From positions 122,524 to 186,523 of the forward strand of contig CAJJAP010000007.1 of assembly GCA_905182185.1 (NCBI GenBank): 64,000 nt of DNA. The letters run 5' to 3'. This DNA comes from an uncultured Candidatus Poseidoniales archaeon (GTDB taxonomy: Archaea; Thermoplasmatota; Poseidoniia; Poseidoniales; Poseidoniaceae). A program made the translations under genes and the position numbers. Position 1 is the stretch's first letter. Each line of letters begins with the position of its first letter. Of the stretch, positions 21,407 to 32,799 are shown piece by piece. Under the pieces are notes generated by a model that worked only from the letters and a program-made list of their open reading frames with translations, was not told the origin of the DNA and searched no databases.

Positions 21407-23230
21407 ATGAGTGATTACGAGACACATGATTACGATGTAATCGTCATAGGTGCTGGAGGTGCTGGATTAAGAGCTGCAATTGAAGCGGCTCGTAGTGGTG
21501 CTAAAACTGCAATCATTTGCAAGTCCCTATTGGGTAAGGCACACACTGTTATGGCTGAAGGTGGTGCTGCTGCTGCCCTAGGAAATGCGGATGACCGTGA
21601 TGGTTGGAAAGTCCACTTCAAAGATACGATGAAGGGTGGAAAATACCTCAACAACTGGCGTATGGCACAAATTCATGCTCAAGAGTCTGCTGATCGAATT
21701 CGTGAACTTGAACAATGGGGCGCTGTCTTTGATAGAACTCCAGCTGGACTAATCAATCAGAGAAACTTTGGTGGACATACTTACCCACGTTTAGCCCACG
21801 TTGCTGATTCAACTGGGTTGGAAATAATTAGGACCCTACAAGAAAAGGGGATTCATTCCGGTATTGACATCTTCATGGAATATACTGTAAGCCATCTAAT
21901 GCAAGATGATGACGGAACCTGTATCGGTTGTGTTGCTTACAATAGAGTTGATGGAGCAATGCATGCTTACTCTGCAAAGTCAACTGTTTTGGCTACAGGT
22001 GGAATTACTCGATGCTGGTCTGTTTGTTCAGGTTCTTGGGAATATACTGGAGATGGACACGCCCTTGCTCTCAATGCCGGAGCCGAATTAATCGATATGG
22101 AATTCGTTCAATTCCATCCAACTGGAATGGTTTGGCCTCCGAGTGTAAGAGGCATATTGGTCACGGAAGGTGTTCGTGGCGAAGGTGGTGTTCTGCGTAA
22201 TTCTGAAGGAAAGAGATTCATGTTTGACAATGTCCCTGATATGTTCAAGGGTGACCACGCTGAAACTGAAGAAGAGGCTACAGAATGGGTCAGACAAGTT
22301 GTTGCTGGTGAAAAGGCAACTGTAAGACGCCCTCCAGAATTACTAACCCGTGACGTTGTTGCTAAGGCGATTAACAAAGAGGTTGCTGAAGGTCGAGGTT
22401 CAACTCATGGCGGAGCATATCTAGACATTTCAAAGCAACGTACTGCTGAAGAAATCATCGAAAAACTTCCAAGTATGCACCACCAATTTAGAGAACTTGC
22501 TGGTGTTGACATCACCAAGGAACCGATGGAAGTTGGTCCAACTGCACACTATGTAATGGGTGGAGTTAGAGTTGATGCTGAATCTCAAGAATCAACAATT
22601 AGCGGATTATACGCTGCTGGTGAAGTCGCGAGCGGTTTGCATGGTGCAAACCGTCTTGGTGGAAACTCCCTTTCAGACCTAATCGTATTTGGTAAGAGAG
22701 CTGGAGAATATGCTGCAAAGCGTTCAACTGATATCGAGCAACCTAAACTTGATACAAAGCAAATAGAAGATTCTATCAAAGCCAACTTAGAACCTTTGAA
22801 TAGGGAAGAAGGTGAAAACCCAGGTCGCGTATATGATGAATTACGAGATATGATGCAAGCTAAGGTTGGCATCATTAGAACTGAATCCGAGTTGAAAAGC
22901 GCATTAACAGATCTCAATGATTTCAGAACGAGAATTCAAAATACAAGCTCTGGAAAATCAATGGTTTACAATTCGGGATGGCATCAAGCCTTAGATTTAC
23001 AAAATATGGTCGATATTTCTTCGGTTTGTACACTCGCTGCCCTAACTCGTACTGAAAGCCGTGGCGGACATACTCGTGATGATTTCCCAGAACCTGATAG
23101 CGGTATGTGGAGTCACACAACAAATGTAGTTTGGAAAGATGGTGCTGAAATAAAAATCCGTCAAGAAGAGTTATCCCAACCACCTGAAGAATTAGAGCAA
23201 TTACTTGACCGTTCAAAGAAGGAGGCCTGA
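21407..23230 (+). CDS. sdhA: Succinate dehydrogenase/fumarate reductase flavoprotein subunit
   Basis: DVIVIGAGGAGLRAAIEAA, RNFGGHTYPR, EFVQFHPTGM, GANRLGGNSLSD. Confidence 0.97.
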   Translation: MSDYETHDYDVIVIGAGGAGLRAAIEAARSGAKTAIICKSLLGKAHTVMAEGGAAAALGNADDRDGWKVHFKDTMKGGKYLNNWRMAQIHAQESADRIRELEQWGAVFDRTPAGLINQRNFGGHTYPRLAHVADSTGLEIIRTLQEKGIHSGIDIFMEYTVSHLMQDDDGTCIGCVAYNRVDGAMHAYSAKSTVLATGGITRCWSVCSGSWEYTGDGHALALNAGAELIDMEFVQFHPTGMVWPPSVRGILVTEGVRGEGGVLRNSEGKRFMFDNVPDMFKGDHAETEEEATEWVRQVVAGEKATVRRPPELLTRDVVAKAINKEVAEGRGSTHGGAYLDISKQRTAEEIIEKLPSMHHQFRELAGVDITKEPMEVGPTAHYVMGGVRVDAESQESTISGLYAAGEVASGLHGANRLGGNSLSDLIVFGKRAGEYAAKRSTDIEQPKLDTKQIEDSIKANLEPLNREEGENPGRVYDELRDMMQAKVGIIRTESELKSALTDLNDFRTRIQNTSSGKSMVYNSGWHQALDLQNMVDISSVCTLAALTRTESRGGHTRDDFPEPDSGMWSHTTNVVWKDGAEIKIRQEELSQPPEELEQLLDRSKKEA

Positions 23231-23232
23231 TT

Positions 23233-24000
23233 ATGAGCGATATAAAATTAAGAATTTTCCGAGGCGAAGAAGGCGAAGGCGAATTAAAAGAATATGAAAT
23301 TGAATTGGATGAAGGCATGGTTCTTCTCGATTGTATTCACCGTATTCAACATGAGCAAGAGCCTGATCTTTCATGCCGCTGGAATTGTAAAGCGGGCAAG
23401 TGTGGTTCATGTAGTGCTGAAATCAATGGTAAAGCAAAATTGATGTGTATGACTAGAATGAGCGACATAATCGAAGAAACTCCAGAAGATGAAGTAATTA
23501 CTGTACGGCCAATGAAAACATTCCCACATGTCAAGGATTTAGTGACCGATGTTTCTTGGAATTATGAGATGGCTAAAGCGGTGGCTCCTATCAAAGGACC
23601 AGATGAACTTGATTGGAAATTCAGTCAATTCGAAGCAAAGCGTGCTCAAGAATTTAGAATGTGTATTGAATGTTATATCTGCCAAGACACCTGTCACGTA
23701 CTCAGAGAATACAAAAAATTCGATGTCTTTGGAGGACCGAGAACAATGGTTCGTCTGGCTAACTTTGAGATGCATCCAATGGACCAAGAAGACCGTGTTC
23801 CAGAAATCAAGGATGATTTTGGTATTGCTTACTGTAATATCACAAAGTGTTGTACAGATGTTTGTCCAGCAGGAATCAACATCACAGACAATGCTATCAT
23901 TCCTCTAAAGGAAAGAGTTGTTGACCGTTATTATGACCCACTAAAGAGAATCTGGAGAACAATAACAGACAAGGCTAGTGGAAATACTACAAGATATTGA
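23233..24000 (+). CDS. sdhB: Succinate dehydrogenase/fumarate reductase iron-sulfur subunit
   Basis: CRWNCKAGKCGSCSAEINGKAKLMC, CIECYICQDTC, CNITKCCTDVCPAGI. Confidence 0.96.
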   Translation: MSDIKLRIFRGEEGEGELKEYEIELDEGMVLLDCIHRIQHEQEPDLSCRWNCKAGKCGSCSAEINGKAKLMCMTRMSDIIEETPEDEVITVRPMKTFPHVKDLVTDVSWNYEMAKAVAPIKGPDELDWKFSQFEAKRAQEFRMCIECYICQDTCHVLREYKKFDVFGGPRTMVRLANFEMHPMDQEDRVPEIKDDFGIAYCNITKCCTDVCPAGINITDNAIIPLKERVVDRYYDPLKRIWRTITDKASGNTTRY

Positions 24001-24011
24001 TTATCAATCTC

Positions 24012-25592
24012 TTATTCCATCTCAACTTTGCGTTCATTAGGTCTGCTCTGCTCTGCTAGTAGTGTTACAGGTTTATCGTCAAGAGAAACTGATTCAGAAG
24101 TAAGATCGCTCAAGTCACCATTGCTCAAGTATAGACTCGGGCCCGAATTCAAGAAGTAAACAGAACCTCGCCCTGCTCTAGAATCTGCAGGTTGAGGGTC
24201 AGGACTTGTTGCACAGCCATCGATACAACCATCGGCAAATGCGATGTAAACTCGTCCCTCTAAGTCAATCGTTAGGTCATTGAAATCCAATAGATTACGA
24301 TTAGAACCCCCTTCATCAGTGCGACAATCTCCACTGTTAAGACACATAGCACCGATTTGTACTGGGTCATCAGAGATTCTTTGAGTATGGAAAGTTGGAG
24401 TCTCATCTAGTGCATTTAGACTGTATGTTACGTAGAGGTGATAGTGAACGCCAGCAGGAGCAGTATGCCCATTACCAGACCAATTGTTTCCATCAATATC
24501 TGCTGAATCTAATAATGAACCATTTTCACTTCCTAGATAAGTTACCGCTATTCTTCCAGGGTCTCCAGCATCTGTTTGTGGGAAGGCTGTCGAAATAACT
24601 TCTATTGGGCTAACTCGAATACTTTCAGAATCCCATGAGTCTCCCGAATCAATACTTCTAGACATGTATATTCCTTGGTCATTTCCAGTCCAAATATGAT
24701 ATGCATTGGATTCACTATCTGTTGCAACTTCAGAGTTTTTACGAGGATTAGGTGTGCCGACATCAGCCCCCATTTCTCTTTCGTCCCAAGTTACTCCGTT
24801 GTCTTTAGAGAAAATCAGTGTTGGAGTTTCTACTCGTGGTGTGACATAAACTGTACCATCGGGTGCGGTTGTAATCGCTCCATGCAATCCTCCATTGGTA
24901 GATGCAAGACCGACTATATTCCCTCCAACTTCAAATGATGCTCCACCATCAAAACTAGTGAAGCAGGAAATTCCTACAAGTTTGTTAAAACAAAAATAAA
25001 CAGCGGTTTCGTATGTTGGATTTAGTTGTCCAATGACACCATAGCCTTCGTCAACCCAAGGACCTGTTGCTAATTTGATGTGGTCGTTGAGTGGAGTTGT
25101 TCCTGAATCGTGAGGGTTACCCAGCCATGATTCTCCATCATTATCCGACCATCCAATCCAAGTAGACTCCAAACCCATCATATGAATATTGAAAATACGA
25201 TCTGTAACAGGGTCGACCCATCCATATGGGTCGCTAGTGAATGGTGCCTGAGTAATATCGGCGACATTGGTCCAACTTTCACCATGGTCACATGAGCGCA
25301 TTGGTTTTTCCATGGCGATGAAGAACATACAGCCGCTTGATGTAATTCCAATACTAGGCTCCTTACCAGTTTCACCTACGTCACTGAATGTGAAATTAAG
25401 ATTTAATGGCTCTTCATCAACAGCCATTCCATCCGGCCCTGTTACGAAAGTTCTACCATCGCCTTCCGGCTCTTCAGTAGGTTGAATCGCAGGGTCATCT
25501 CCCTGCAAACATCCAGCCAATGTGAACGAAATCATCAGGGTGCTGAGAAGCAAAGCCATTACACGCATATTTCGCCCACTTTGCGATAGCAC
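24012..25592 (-). CDS. Secreted lipoprotein with BNR/sialidase-type beta-propeller repeats
   Basis: Signal peptide with lipobox LAGC; repeated SxDxGxxW motifs (SRSIDSGDSWDSE, SKDNGVTWDE, WSDNDGESWLG). Confidence 0.8.
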   Translation of the reverse strand: MLSQSGRNMRVMALLLSTLMISFTLAGCLQGDDPAIQPTEEPEGDGRTFVTGPDGMAVDEEPLNLNFTFSDVGETGKEPSIGITSSGCMFFIAMEKPMRSCDHGESWTNVADITQAPFTSDPYGWVDPVTDRIFNIHMMGLESTWIGWSDNDGESWLGNPHDSGTTPLNDHIKLATGPWVDEGYGVIGQLNPTYETAVYFCFNKLVGISCFTSFDGGASFEVGGNIVGLASTNGGLHGAITTAPDGTVYVTPRVETPTLIFSKDNGVTWDEREMGADVGTPNPRKNSEVATDSESNAYHIWTGNDQGIYMSRSIDSGDSWDSESIRVSPIEVISTAFPQTDAGDPGRIAVTYLGSENGSLLDSADIDGNNWSGNGHTAPAGVHYHLYVTYSLNALDETPTFHTQRISDDPVQIGAMCLNSGDCRTDEGGSNRNLLDFNDLTIDLEGRVYIAFADGCIDGCATSPDPQPADSRAGRGSVYFLNSGPSLYLSNGDLSDLTSESVSLDDKPVTLLAEQSRPNERKVEME

Positions 25593-25635
25593 AATTATCT
25601 ATCGCCCGCTTGATGGATAATAATTTTCATATTTA

Positions 25636-25861
25636 CTACCCCAAACCGTGAAAATTACCGGCACCAGATGAATAAATATGTGAGAAACTATGGCCCTGGA
25701 TTAATTATTTGGGGTAAACCCTTCTCCCAAGAGTGGAATGATGCAACGAAAGGTGCAGTACAGCACATAAAAGTTTGAAAGAGTTTGGAGCCCATTCCTC
25801 GGCCGCGACCTCGGATGGGCGGATCGTCTTTCGACGAAAACTTGACGCATCAAGTTTTTTT
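25636..25861 (+). ncRNA. Candidate structured non-coding RNA with terminator-like 3' hairpin plus T-run
   Basis: Long-range pair TACCCCAAA(25636-25644)/TTTGGGGTA(25707-25715); hairpins 25790-25820, 25824-25837, 25837-25858; T-run to 25861. Confidence 0.45.
25837..25861 (+). terminator. Perfect 9-bp hairpin with T-run
   Basis: AAAACTTGA-CGCA-TCAAGTTTT followed by TTT. Confidence 0.55.
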
Positions 25862-25896
25862 CTTGAATAGCAAGAGCTAGTACGAAAATCTAACAC

Positions 25897-26160
25897 TCAA
25901 AGGTGTTCGATTCCGATCTTCTTGACATTTGCCTTCTTAATCTTGTCAGGCAGCCAAGCAGGACCGTTCGCAGGCTTTGCAACCATTGCGATACTGCCGG
26001 TGAAGACGTGTACACGCTTGGTGCCACGCTCACGTAGGCGGATGTTCGTTTTTCCACGTGTTGCTGCTTTTAGAGCTGCACCGCGCGGTTGCTTACTAGC
26101 AAATACTTGGCTTGTGTCGTTTCCGCCCTCCATGAGGACGAAGTACTTTTTATCAGACAT
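25897..26160 (-). CDS. Archaeal non-histone chromosomal protein MC1
   Basis: KYFVLMEGGNDTSQVFASKQPRGAALKAATRGKTNIRLRERGTKRVHVFTGSIAMV...PAWLPDKI closely resembles Methanosarcina MC1; GGAGGT before ATG. Confidence 0.92.
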   Translation of the reverse strand: MSDKKYFVLMEGGNDTSQVFASKQPRGAALKAATRGKTNIRLRERGTKRVHVFTGSIAMVAKPANGPAWLPDKIKKANVKKIGIEHL

Positions 26161-26381
26161 TAGGATAACCTCCAATCTCCCACTTCACAGGTTAGCACTT
26201 AAACCTTTTGCCGAAAAAAGGCATTACTGCGCTGTATAGGGACCGCAGTACCCCTCTCCGCTAGCGAAATTGACATAATGTGGCGCAGCACCACGGTTTC
26301 AAAAACAACTAATTGGAGCAACTAAGATTGTAAAATAAAACCCCATGTGGTTGAATTAAGAAAAGTAACAAAATACTAAGA

Positions 26382-26624
26382 TTATAATTCTGCGCCTGCT
26401 AGAGTTTTGGTATCTATAACCCCTGGAACTTGTCGAATGGTTTCTACGACCGCCTTTGCGATTATAGCCAAACTATCTGCCTCTAACTTGACGATTAAAT
26501 CATGATCACCGAACAATAATGTTGCATCTACGACATACTGTAAATCCTTTACTGCCAAGTAAGCTTGGTGCTCTTTACCTGGTGCAACATTGATGAGAAC
26601 ATATCCGACTGCCATTTGACTCAT
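26382..26624 (-). CDS. Stand-alone Lrp/AsnC ligand-binding (RAM) domain protein
   Basis: MAVGYVLINVAPGKEHQAYLAVKDLQYVVDATLLFGDHDLIVKLEADSLAIIAKAVVETIRQVPGVIDTKTL. Confidence 0.85.
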   Translation of the reverse strand: MSQMAVGYVLINVAPGKEHQAYLAVKDLQYVVDATLLFGDHDLIVKLEADSLAIIAKAVVETIRQVPGVIDTKTLAGAEL

Positions 26625-26675
26625 ACTAGACCAACAGCAGGGAGAACATGAAGACTTCTGTCTATTGCTCCATAA

Positions 26676-29600
26676 TCACAACATTTCTTGTGATTCAATA
26701 ATCTCTAATTGTTCTCTGCTGAATTGTTGCCATTGGTCTTCGACCCATCCCTCTGGAATTGAACCCTCTAACCATTCAGAATACACCTCTACTGTCCAAC
26801 CATCAGGTAATTCAAGTTCACCAGCTTGTAGGTGGTGTAGTAGTTCTTCATCTTCCGACTGACCCTCAAATAACTCATCGACATCAGACTCAGGAATTTC
26901 CACAACCGATTTTTCAGATTGTTGGTTTTCATCTAATGCACCCCAATCAATTTCCTCATTTGTTGTATCTTTCTCCTTATTGAAGAATAATAGCAGAGAC
27001 ACTATCAGTGTAATTATTACGATTAAGATTACCAAGTATAATGAAAATGGTTCTTCTACGGAATCACTTTGGTTTTGATTCGGATGGATATCATCACTGC
27101 AATTTAGGCATGGAATAGGTGCTAAAATACTTATTTCGATTGTCAGATTATCATAACCACCATTGGAATCTACACAGGAGTAAGATACATTGAGCGATTG
27201 GTTTGCCAACCCAATAGGGACTGGATATACAAATTCATCACCATAATCATCTAGTGGATAACCCAAAAATAATGATTGGATAATTGCCAAACTTTGGTTG
27301 CCTTTTACCACATAGTAAAAACAGGTTACATCTGACAACCCGTCAGCATCGCTAACGGAACCATTGACATGGAGGTCTTCTCCTGCAGCAACCTCATCAT
27401 CACCAACTATCATAACAGACGGTGGTGAATGAATAAATTCAAGAGCGATTTGTCCGGAGTTAGATAAACCATCAATGGTTTTAACAGTGAATATCAATGT
27501 GCCACCATCGTCTGAAAATGATGAATCTAATTTGACTCTGAAATATATTACTTCGCCTTCAGCACTAGAATTAAGACAATTCTCATTTGGTTGAGTCCAA
27601 ACAGGCTGATCTATTAGAGGTGCAGGAACGCCCCAGTTCTCCTGATAGAGTGATGCTGTAACGGATTGTATTGGCCGTTGACTCTCCAAAACAAGAGTCA
27701 GGGTCGCTGTTTGGCCAAACATTAACTCTTCGATCGGGCCTGAACTATCACAAATGGAAGATTCAACTATATTCGGTAAAGTTAGAATTAAAGGAATATC
27801 AAATTGTTTGCTCTGACTTGCGCCATGTTTTCCAGTGATACTGGAATATACAATCAAATCTCCAGATTCTAATGGCACTTCTACAACTGGCAATTCTACA
27901 AGCATTGTATTGTCACCTTGTAGAATGTCAATCGGATAGGTTAGTGTTTCAGCACCTGGCCATGTAATGTCAAGGTCGCCGATGATTGGAGATAGTGGGT
28001 CATCGTCATCTGTAATGACTATCTTAACAAATTCACCGCCACCACCCAGAACTCTACTCAAAGTTTCACCTTCTGAATCAACTACAGAGATATCAATTTC
28101 AGGATCTCTATCGAAAACCTCAATTTGGCGATGATTCAATAGTTGACCATCAAACGAATATAGATAAAATGTCAAATCGGTTAACGGTTGGCCAATTTCC
28201 AAAGAATAATTACCGACATAACAATGATGATTGGCATCATTTTGAGATACGGATGTAAGGTTGCTCACAGTACCACTTGAGACTTGTATAGTGGGGATTT
28301 CCGATTCAACAAATAAATCTGCATCCAAGACACAACTGCGCAAAGTGATGTTCTCTCCGCGATAAATACCTTGTGCTGGGTGATTCGGAAGCGGAGTTGC
28401 TCCAACCCATTGCTCATCATCTACTCCATCTAAATGTGGTCCAAACCACATGGCACTAGCATTGACAACTTGACTTATGTTGTATTCGACCATTGTTGTG
28501 ACTTGTCCACTTTCATCTTCTGCAAATGCTTGTAATGCCAAGTATCCTAAATTAGAGCCTGTTGAAAGAATAATCGAGGTTTGCCATCTGTTCTGATCAA
28601 CTCTACCTGGGTTTTGCGAAACCCAATATCCGGTTTCATGGGTTATACCTTCCCCAATTACCAACCAACGGATTTCAACTGATGTGACATTGACATCATC
28701 ACTTGCCGTTACAGTACAAATGAAATTGTCTCCACGTGAATATACTGTAGAATCGCAACTAATAGCATCTATTACTGGTGCGGCATTTACCCAAACTCGT
28801 AATTGCTTCATATTATTCAGCGTATTCCTTTCCGGATAATTAGAACTAATATTTTGATAAATAACCCTAATATCAGTCCAACCTGTGTTTTCTGGATAGT
28901 AGGTTAAATTAAGCAAAATACGCGAACCGGCTTCATCTCCTTTCGGCATAGTGAGATTATAGGTTGAAAGAATATTATTACCTTGGACGTCCTGAATTAC
29001 CAATGTCCCATTGGCTTCTGACATCCCCCTATTTTCAACTGCGATTTGAATGATGGTCATCTCACCAAGACTAGCATTGTTCATTTGTCTGGCATCTAAG
29101 ATTGACACATCGTGATAAATATCTGCATAAGCAGCCATCTTAGGGTCGCCAACTACAACTCCCATCCAACTGGTTAGACGATTGGCTGCTGCTTGTGATT
29201 CTGCTAGATTATAGCCCATTGCATAAGATGACAATAGGACAGATGGAGAACCTACTGCTGAAAGATATGGCTCGTAGACATAGCCTTTGACTCCACTTGC
29301 GCCATCTTCAAGAATATCTGCGACAAGTGATTGCCCGTATGTAGTCCCCCAATTGAAAGAGCGCCCACCTGTACTAACCGCAGTTTCTACAATTGAACCA
29401 TTGACCCAAGTCATGTGTGGTCTAATCACTCGCAATATAGTTGAATCGATGAATAAAGAGCCATCTGCCGATGTAGGGACAATATCCAATGAGATTTTGA
29501 TTCGTAATGATGTTGCATCGGAATGTGGTCTAAACCTCATTGATGCTGAATTCCAATTTGTAGTGAAATCTTTGTTCGAAGACGTGTTGGTATTGATCAA

Positions 29601-32004
29601 TGTACCATTTATATCCAAAGAAGATACTGCAATATTGTATTGTCCAAATACATCGCCAGTTCTTTTTCCATAACTGTATACTGACCATGCGTGATTAGTA
29701 AAATTGGAAGGAATATCATAAGTTGTTTCCAAATAAGCAACACCTTGTCCATTTCCGGAATATGCAGAACAGTTGTTGACAATATCTCGGTTCAGAGCAG
29801 TTACTGAACCATGGCTCAAGGAAGTATTCCAAATCATTAGATTGTCTATCATCCCCTCAAAATATGAATTATCTGCCCGATTAACCCCTAATTTGTATAA
29901 ATCAAAATTATTGACTGAACCATTTGGAAATACATTGCTATTTACTAAAACGCCATCCATGTATTGTCTCGTCTCTCCAGTATCATATACGGTTACTAAA
30001 TGAGTCCAATGTTGTGGAGTAACATCTCCAAACACCTTTGATTGATTGTTATGTAATTTCCATTGATTACTCGAAATCATATGTTGGAAGGATTGGTTAG
30101 AGCCTGCATTATCATCTATTGCGAAAGTTGCTGCATAGTTCGTTTGGTTGGAAACATTGGCCCATACCCATTGGCTAACAGTGAAATTACCAAGCCAGTC
30201 ATTTACATTGACTTTCGCATAATCATCAGTACCATCATACCACAAACAATTACCATCGATGCAATTTCTCCAATTGCTTGAATCCATGCCATATAACGAG
30301 AAATCGTTTCCATTAGGTACACTATCATTAGTTTGATTGCCTGAACCTTCTTCAAAGTCCCAGTGGTGAATTAGATTGTCTGACTGTGGTGTATAATCTC
30401 CAGCCACATAGAAAGCCGACGGAGGTATTGTAGATTTAGACACGTTTGGGCCTTGCCAAGATAATAGCAACCCATGAGGCCCTCCGCCTTGGAAAAATTC
30501 AATCCTGAAATCATGACTATCCTGCAGACAGATTCATTGCTGACTGAATTTTCCCTCATCCCGTGCGACCCATAATTCTGGATTGCGCTAACCCCGTCAA
30601 TCCACAATTCGGAACCATCATCGGAATTGAGGTACAGTGTCCAATTTCCGGTTTCTGGAATCTCGATTAACCCACTGAATCTCGCACCCCAATTATTCTT
30701 AAATCGGTCATCTAGACCAGAATATGGATTATTTGATGAAGAGTATGCTAGGCTAGTTTCAGTACGTATGTGGTCTGGCACTCTATCGATTAAATCTGGC
30801 ATCGTAGCTGTATTGAAACTGACACCTTCATTATCGAAATATTCAGCATAGATCCCAGGCAATGAATCACCAGATTCCTGTGTACATTCAGTTGAGATTT
30901 GTGCCTCTACTGCCCCATTTCCACCTTGCTTTGTACTATTCTGATAGCCCCAACTAAATTCATCACCTGTTGAGATAGGTTGGTGATGATGCGTTCCAAT
31001 ATCTGGACCCACTGGACCAAGATTCATCTGCAGTGTCAAATCCCCCATTGGGTAAGTAATTCTTATTCCAGTTGCCGTCATTACTGCCCCATGAAGCATA
31101 ACCCATCACATTGCTAATATTGGTGATGAATTCTGTCTCTTCATCGAATATCACTGGAAGTCCTAAACTACCATTCAAGGTTGTATTTGCAGTATACAAG
31201 TCATCATTCCAATATTTATATCCAGAATCGTTTCGGTTAGTAGCCAAATCCAAAACAAATGTTCCTCTTTGGCCAAGTGAATTATTTGCTTTTTCTATTA
31301 AGCCAAGAGCGGTTTCAACTGTATATCCAGTTAGTCTGGTAACCAAATAAAACCCATATTCTTGCCTAGTAAAAACTTCCATCTCTTTTCCCGCCAATGG
31401 TCCATATTGGTGAGCACCCCACGAATCAGCCCCAATACTGCCATTATACTGGCCACCTAGCAAACTAAATTCTTGGTCAAAACTGGCTTTGTCAGCACCT
31501 CCATTAATGCGAAGGGGGATTCCTTTGGTTGTTACCAAATAATTGAGCGAATTACCTAGAGACCTGATTGTTTAACATTTCAAAGAATGGTAGCATGAAA
31601 TAACTTTCAAATTGTTCTCGATTAATCGTTTCACCCGTTGGAGTATCGCTATCATTGAAGATAAAGACTCTATCAGTAGAAATATTTCTTGCGTTAACAA
31701 AGGCCCAGCCGATTGTTTTGCTAGCCTCAGATTTATTATTTATCAAAACACCAACATCAGAATAATCTATCACCGTCAGTAAATCAAACCCAGAGGAAAT
31801 AGCAATGTTTTGCCATGGCGTTTGATTCCAAATATCGCTACCAGTACTAGCATGAAACCCGCTAAATACTTTCTTTAGAGTCCAGGGGTTTTCTTCAGTT
31901 ACAATTTCTACCTTTTCGCTAACAACATTATCCAACACTGGCACCAGTACAGAATTCGCAATCAAAATGATTGCGAACAATATAGCACTGCGCATTAGAC
32001 TCAC
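26676..32004 (-). CDS. Giant secreted TIGR03790-like surface protein with internal PA14 and LamG-like domains, split over four ORFs by three apparent frameshifts
   Basis: ORFs 31552-32004, 30963-31538, 30371-31099, 26676-30470 join into one reading (NYLVTTKGIPLRI; LYLNSDDGSELWIDG; LIHHWDFEEGSG; VGDPKMAAY); C-terminal TM. Confidence 0.7.
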
Positions 32005-32163
32005 ATTTATCGGATGTATTTCATTGGTTTAGCCCTATCGGGCAAAGGATTGTAAAAAAGGACTCTCGGCGTAAGATTTAATTGATGAAAAACAGCGATA
32101 TTGTGTTGATTAATTCATTATATTGCGAACTTAATATGTAGGGATGCCTCTCCTGCTTGAACC

Positions 32164-32790
32164 ATGGCAGAACTGTATATGTCCAGAACCTGCAAATGGG
32201 GAATTCTGAAAGTCGTTGGTGGCGAGGTGTGGAATTACACTGCTGATGCACTTATCACTCCTGCAAATAACCGGTTATCTGGACGTGAAGGAATGGATGC
32301 TTTGATTCATGCAAAAGCAGGGCAAGATTTAACCGATTTTACCCGTGATATTTGTTTAGAGAAGAGGAAAACCAACGAACCACCATGTGTTGTTACCCAA
32401 AATGTTGTTTCAGAACCATACGGTTTATCTGCTAATTATAAGCATATTATTCACGTCGTTGGCCCAGATTGCAGAAGACCGAATCAAGATGAGTCCCGAA
32501 GAGAACTTCTCCCAGAGACTTATGTCAACTTATTCATCACTCTAAAGGAAATGAAATCGATCAAGTCAATCGTATCACCTCCTGTCTCAATGGGAATCTT
32601 CTCATACCCTCACCGAGAAGGTGCGCGTAAAACACTAGAGATGATACTGAATGCATTAGATGGTGAAGAAGATCCTGGTTTTAATGAATTTACTCTCGTT
32701 GTTAAAGAAAAGAATTTTATCAATAATTTGCGTACTGTATATCGTGAAGGCGAAGACCAAATGCCAGGAATAGATACAACCAGCGAATGA
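32164..32790 (+). CDS. Macro-domain (ADP-ribose-binding-like) protein
   Basis: LKVVGGEVWNYTADALITPANNRLSGREGMDALIHAKAG...IIHVVGPD...SPPVSMGIFSYPHREGARKTLEMI. Confidence 0.8.
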   Translation: MAELYMSRTCKWGILKVVGGEVWNYTADALITPANNRLSGREGMDALIHAKAGQDLTDFTRDICLEKRKTNEPPCVVTQNVVSEPYGLSANYKHIIHVVGPDCRRPNQDESRRELLPETYVNLFITLKEMKSIKSIVSPPVSMGIFSYPHREGARKTLEMILNALDGEEDPGFNEFTLVVKEKNFINNLRTVYREGEDQMPGIDTTSE

Positions 32791-32799
32791 GGGTTGTTG

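Noticed and set aside
26176-26381. Possible tRNA or small RNA between MC1 and the RAM-domain gene
   Set aside because: No T-loop/acceptor pattern and no convincing helices; probably promoter region
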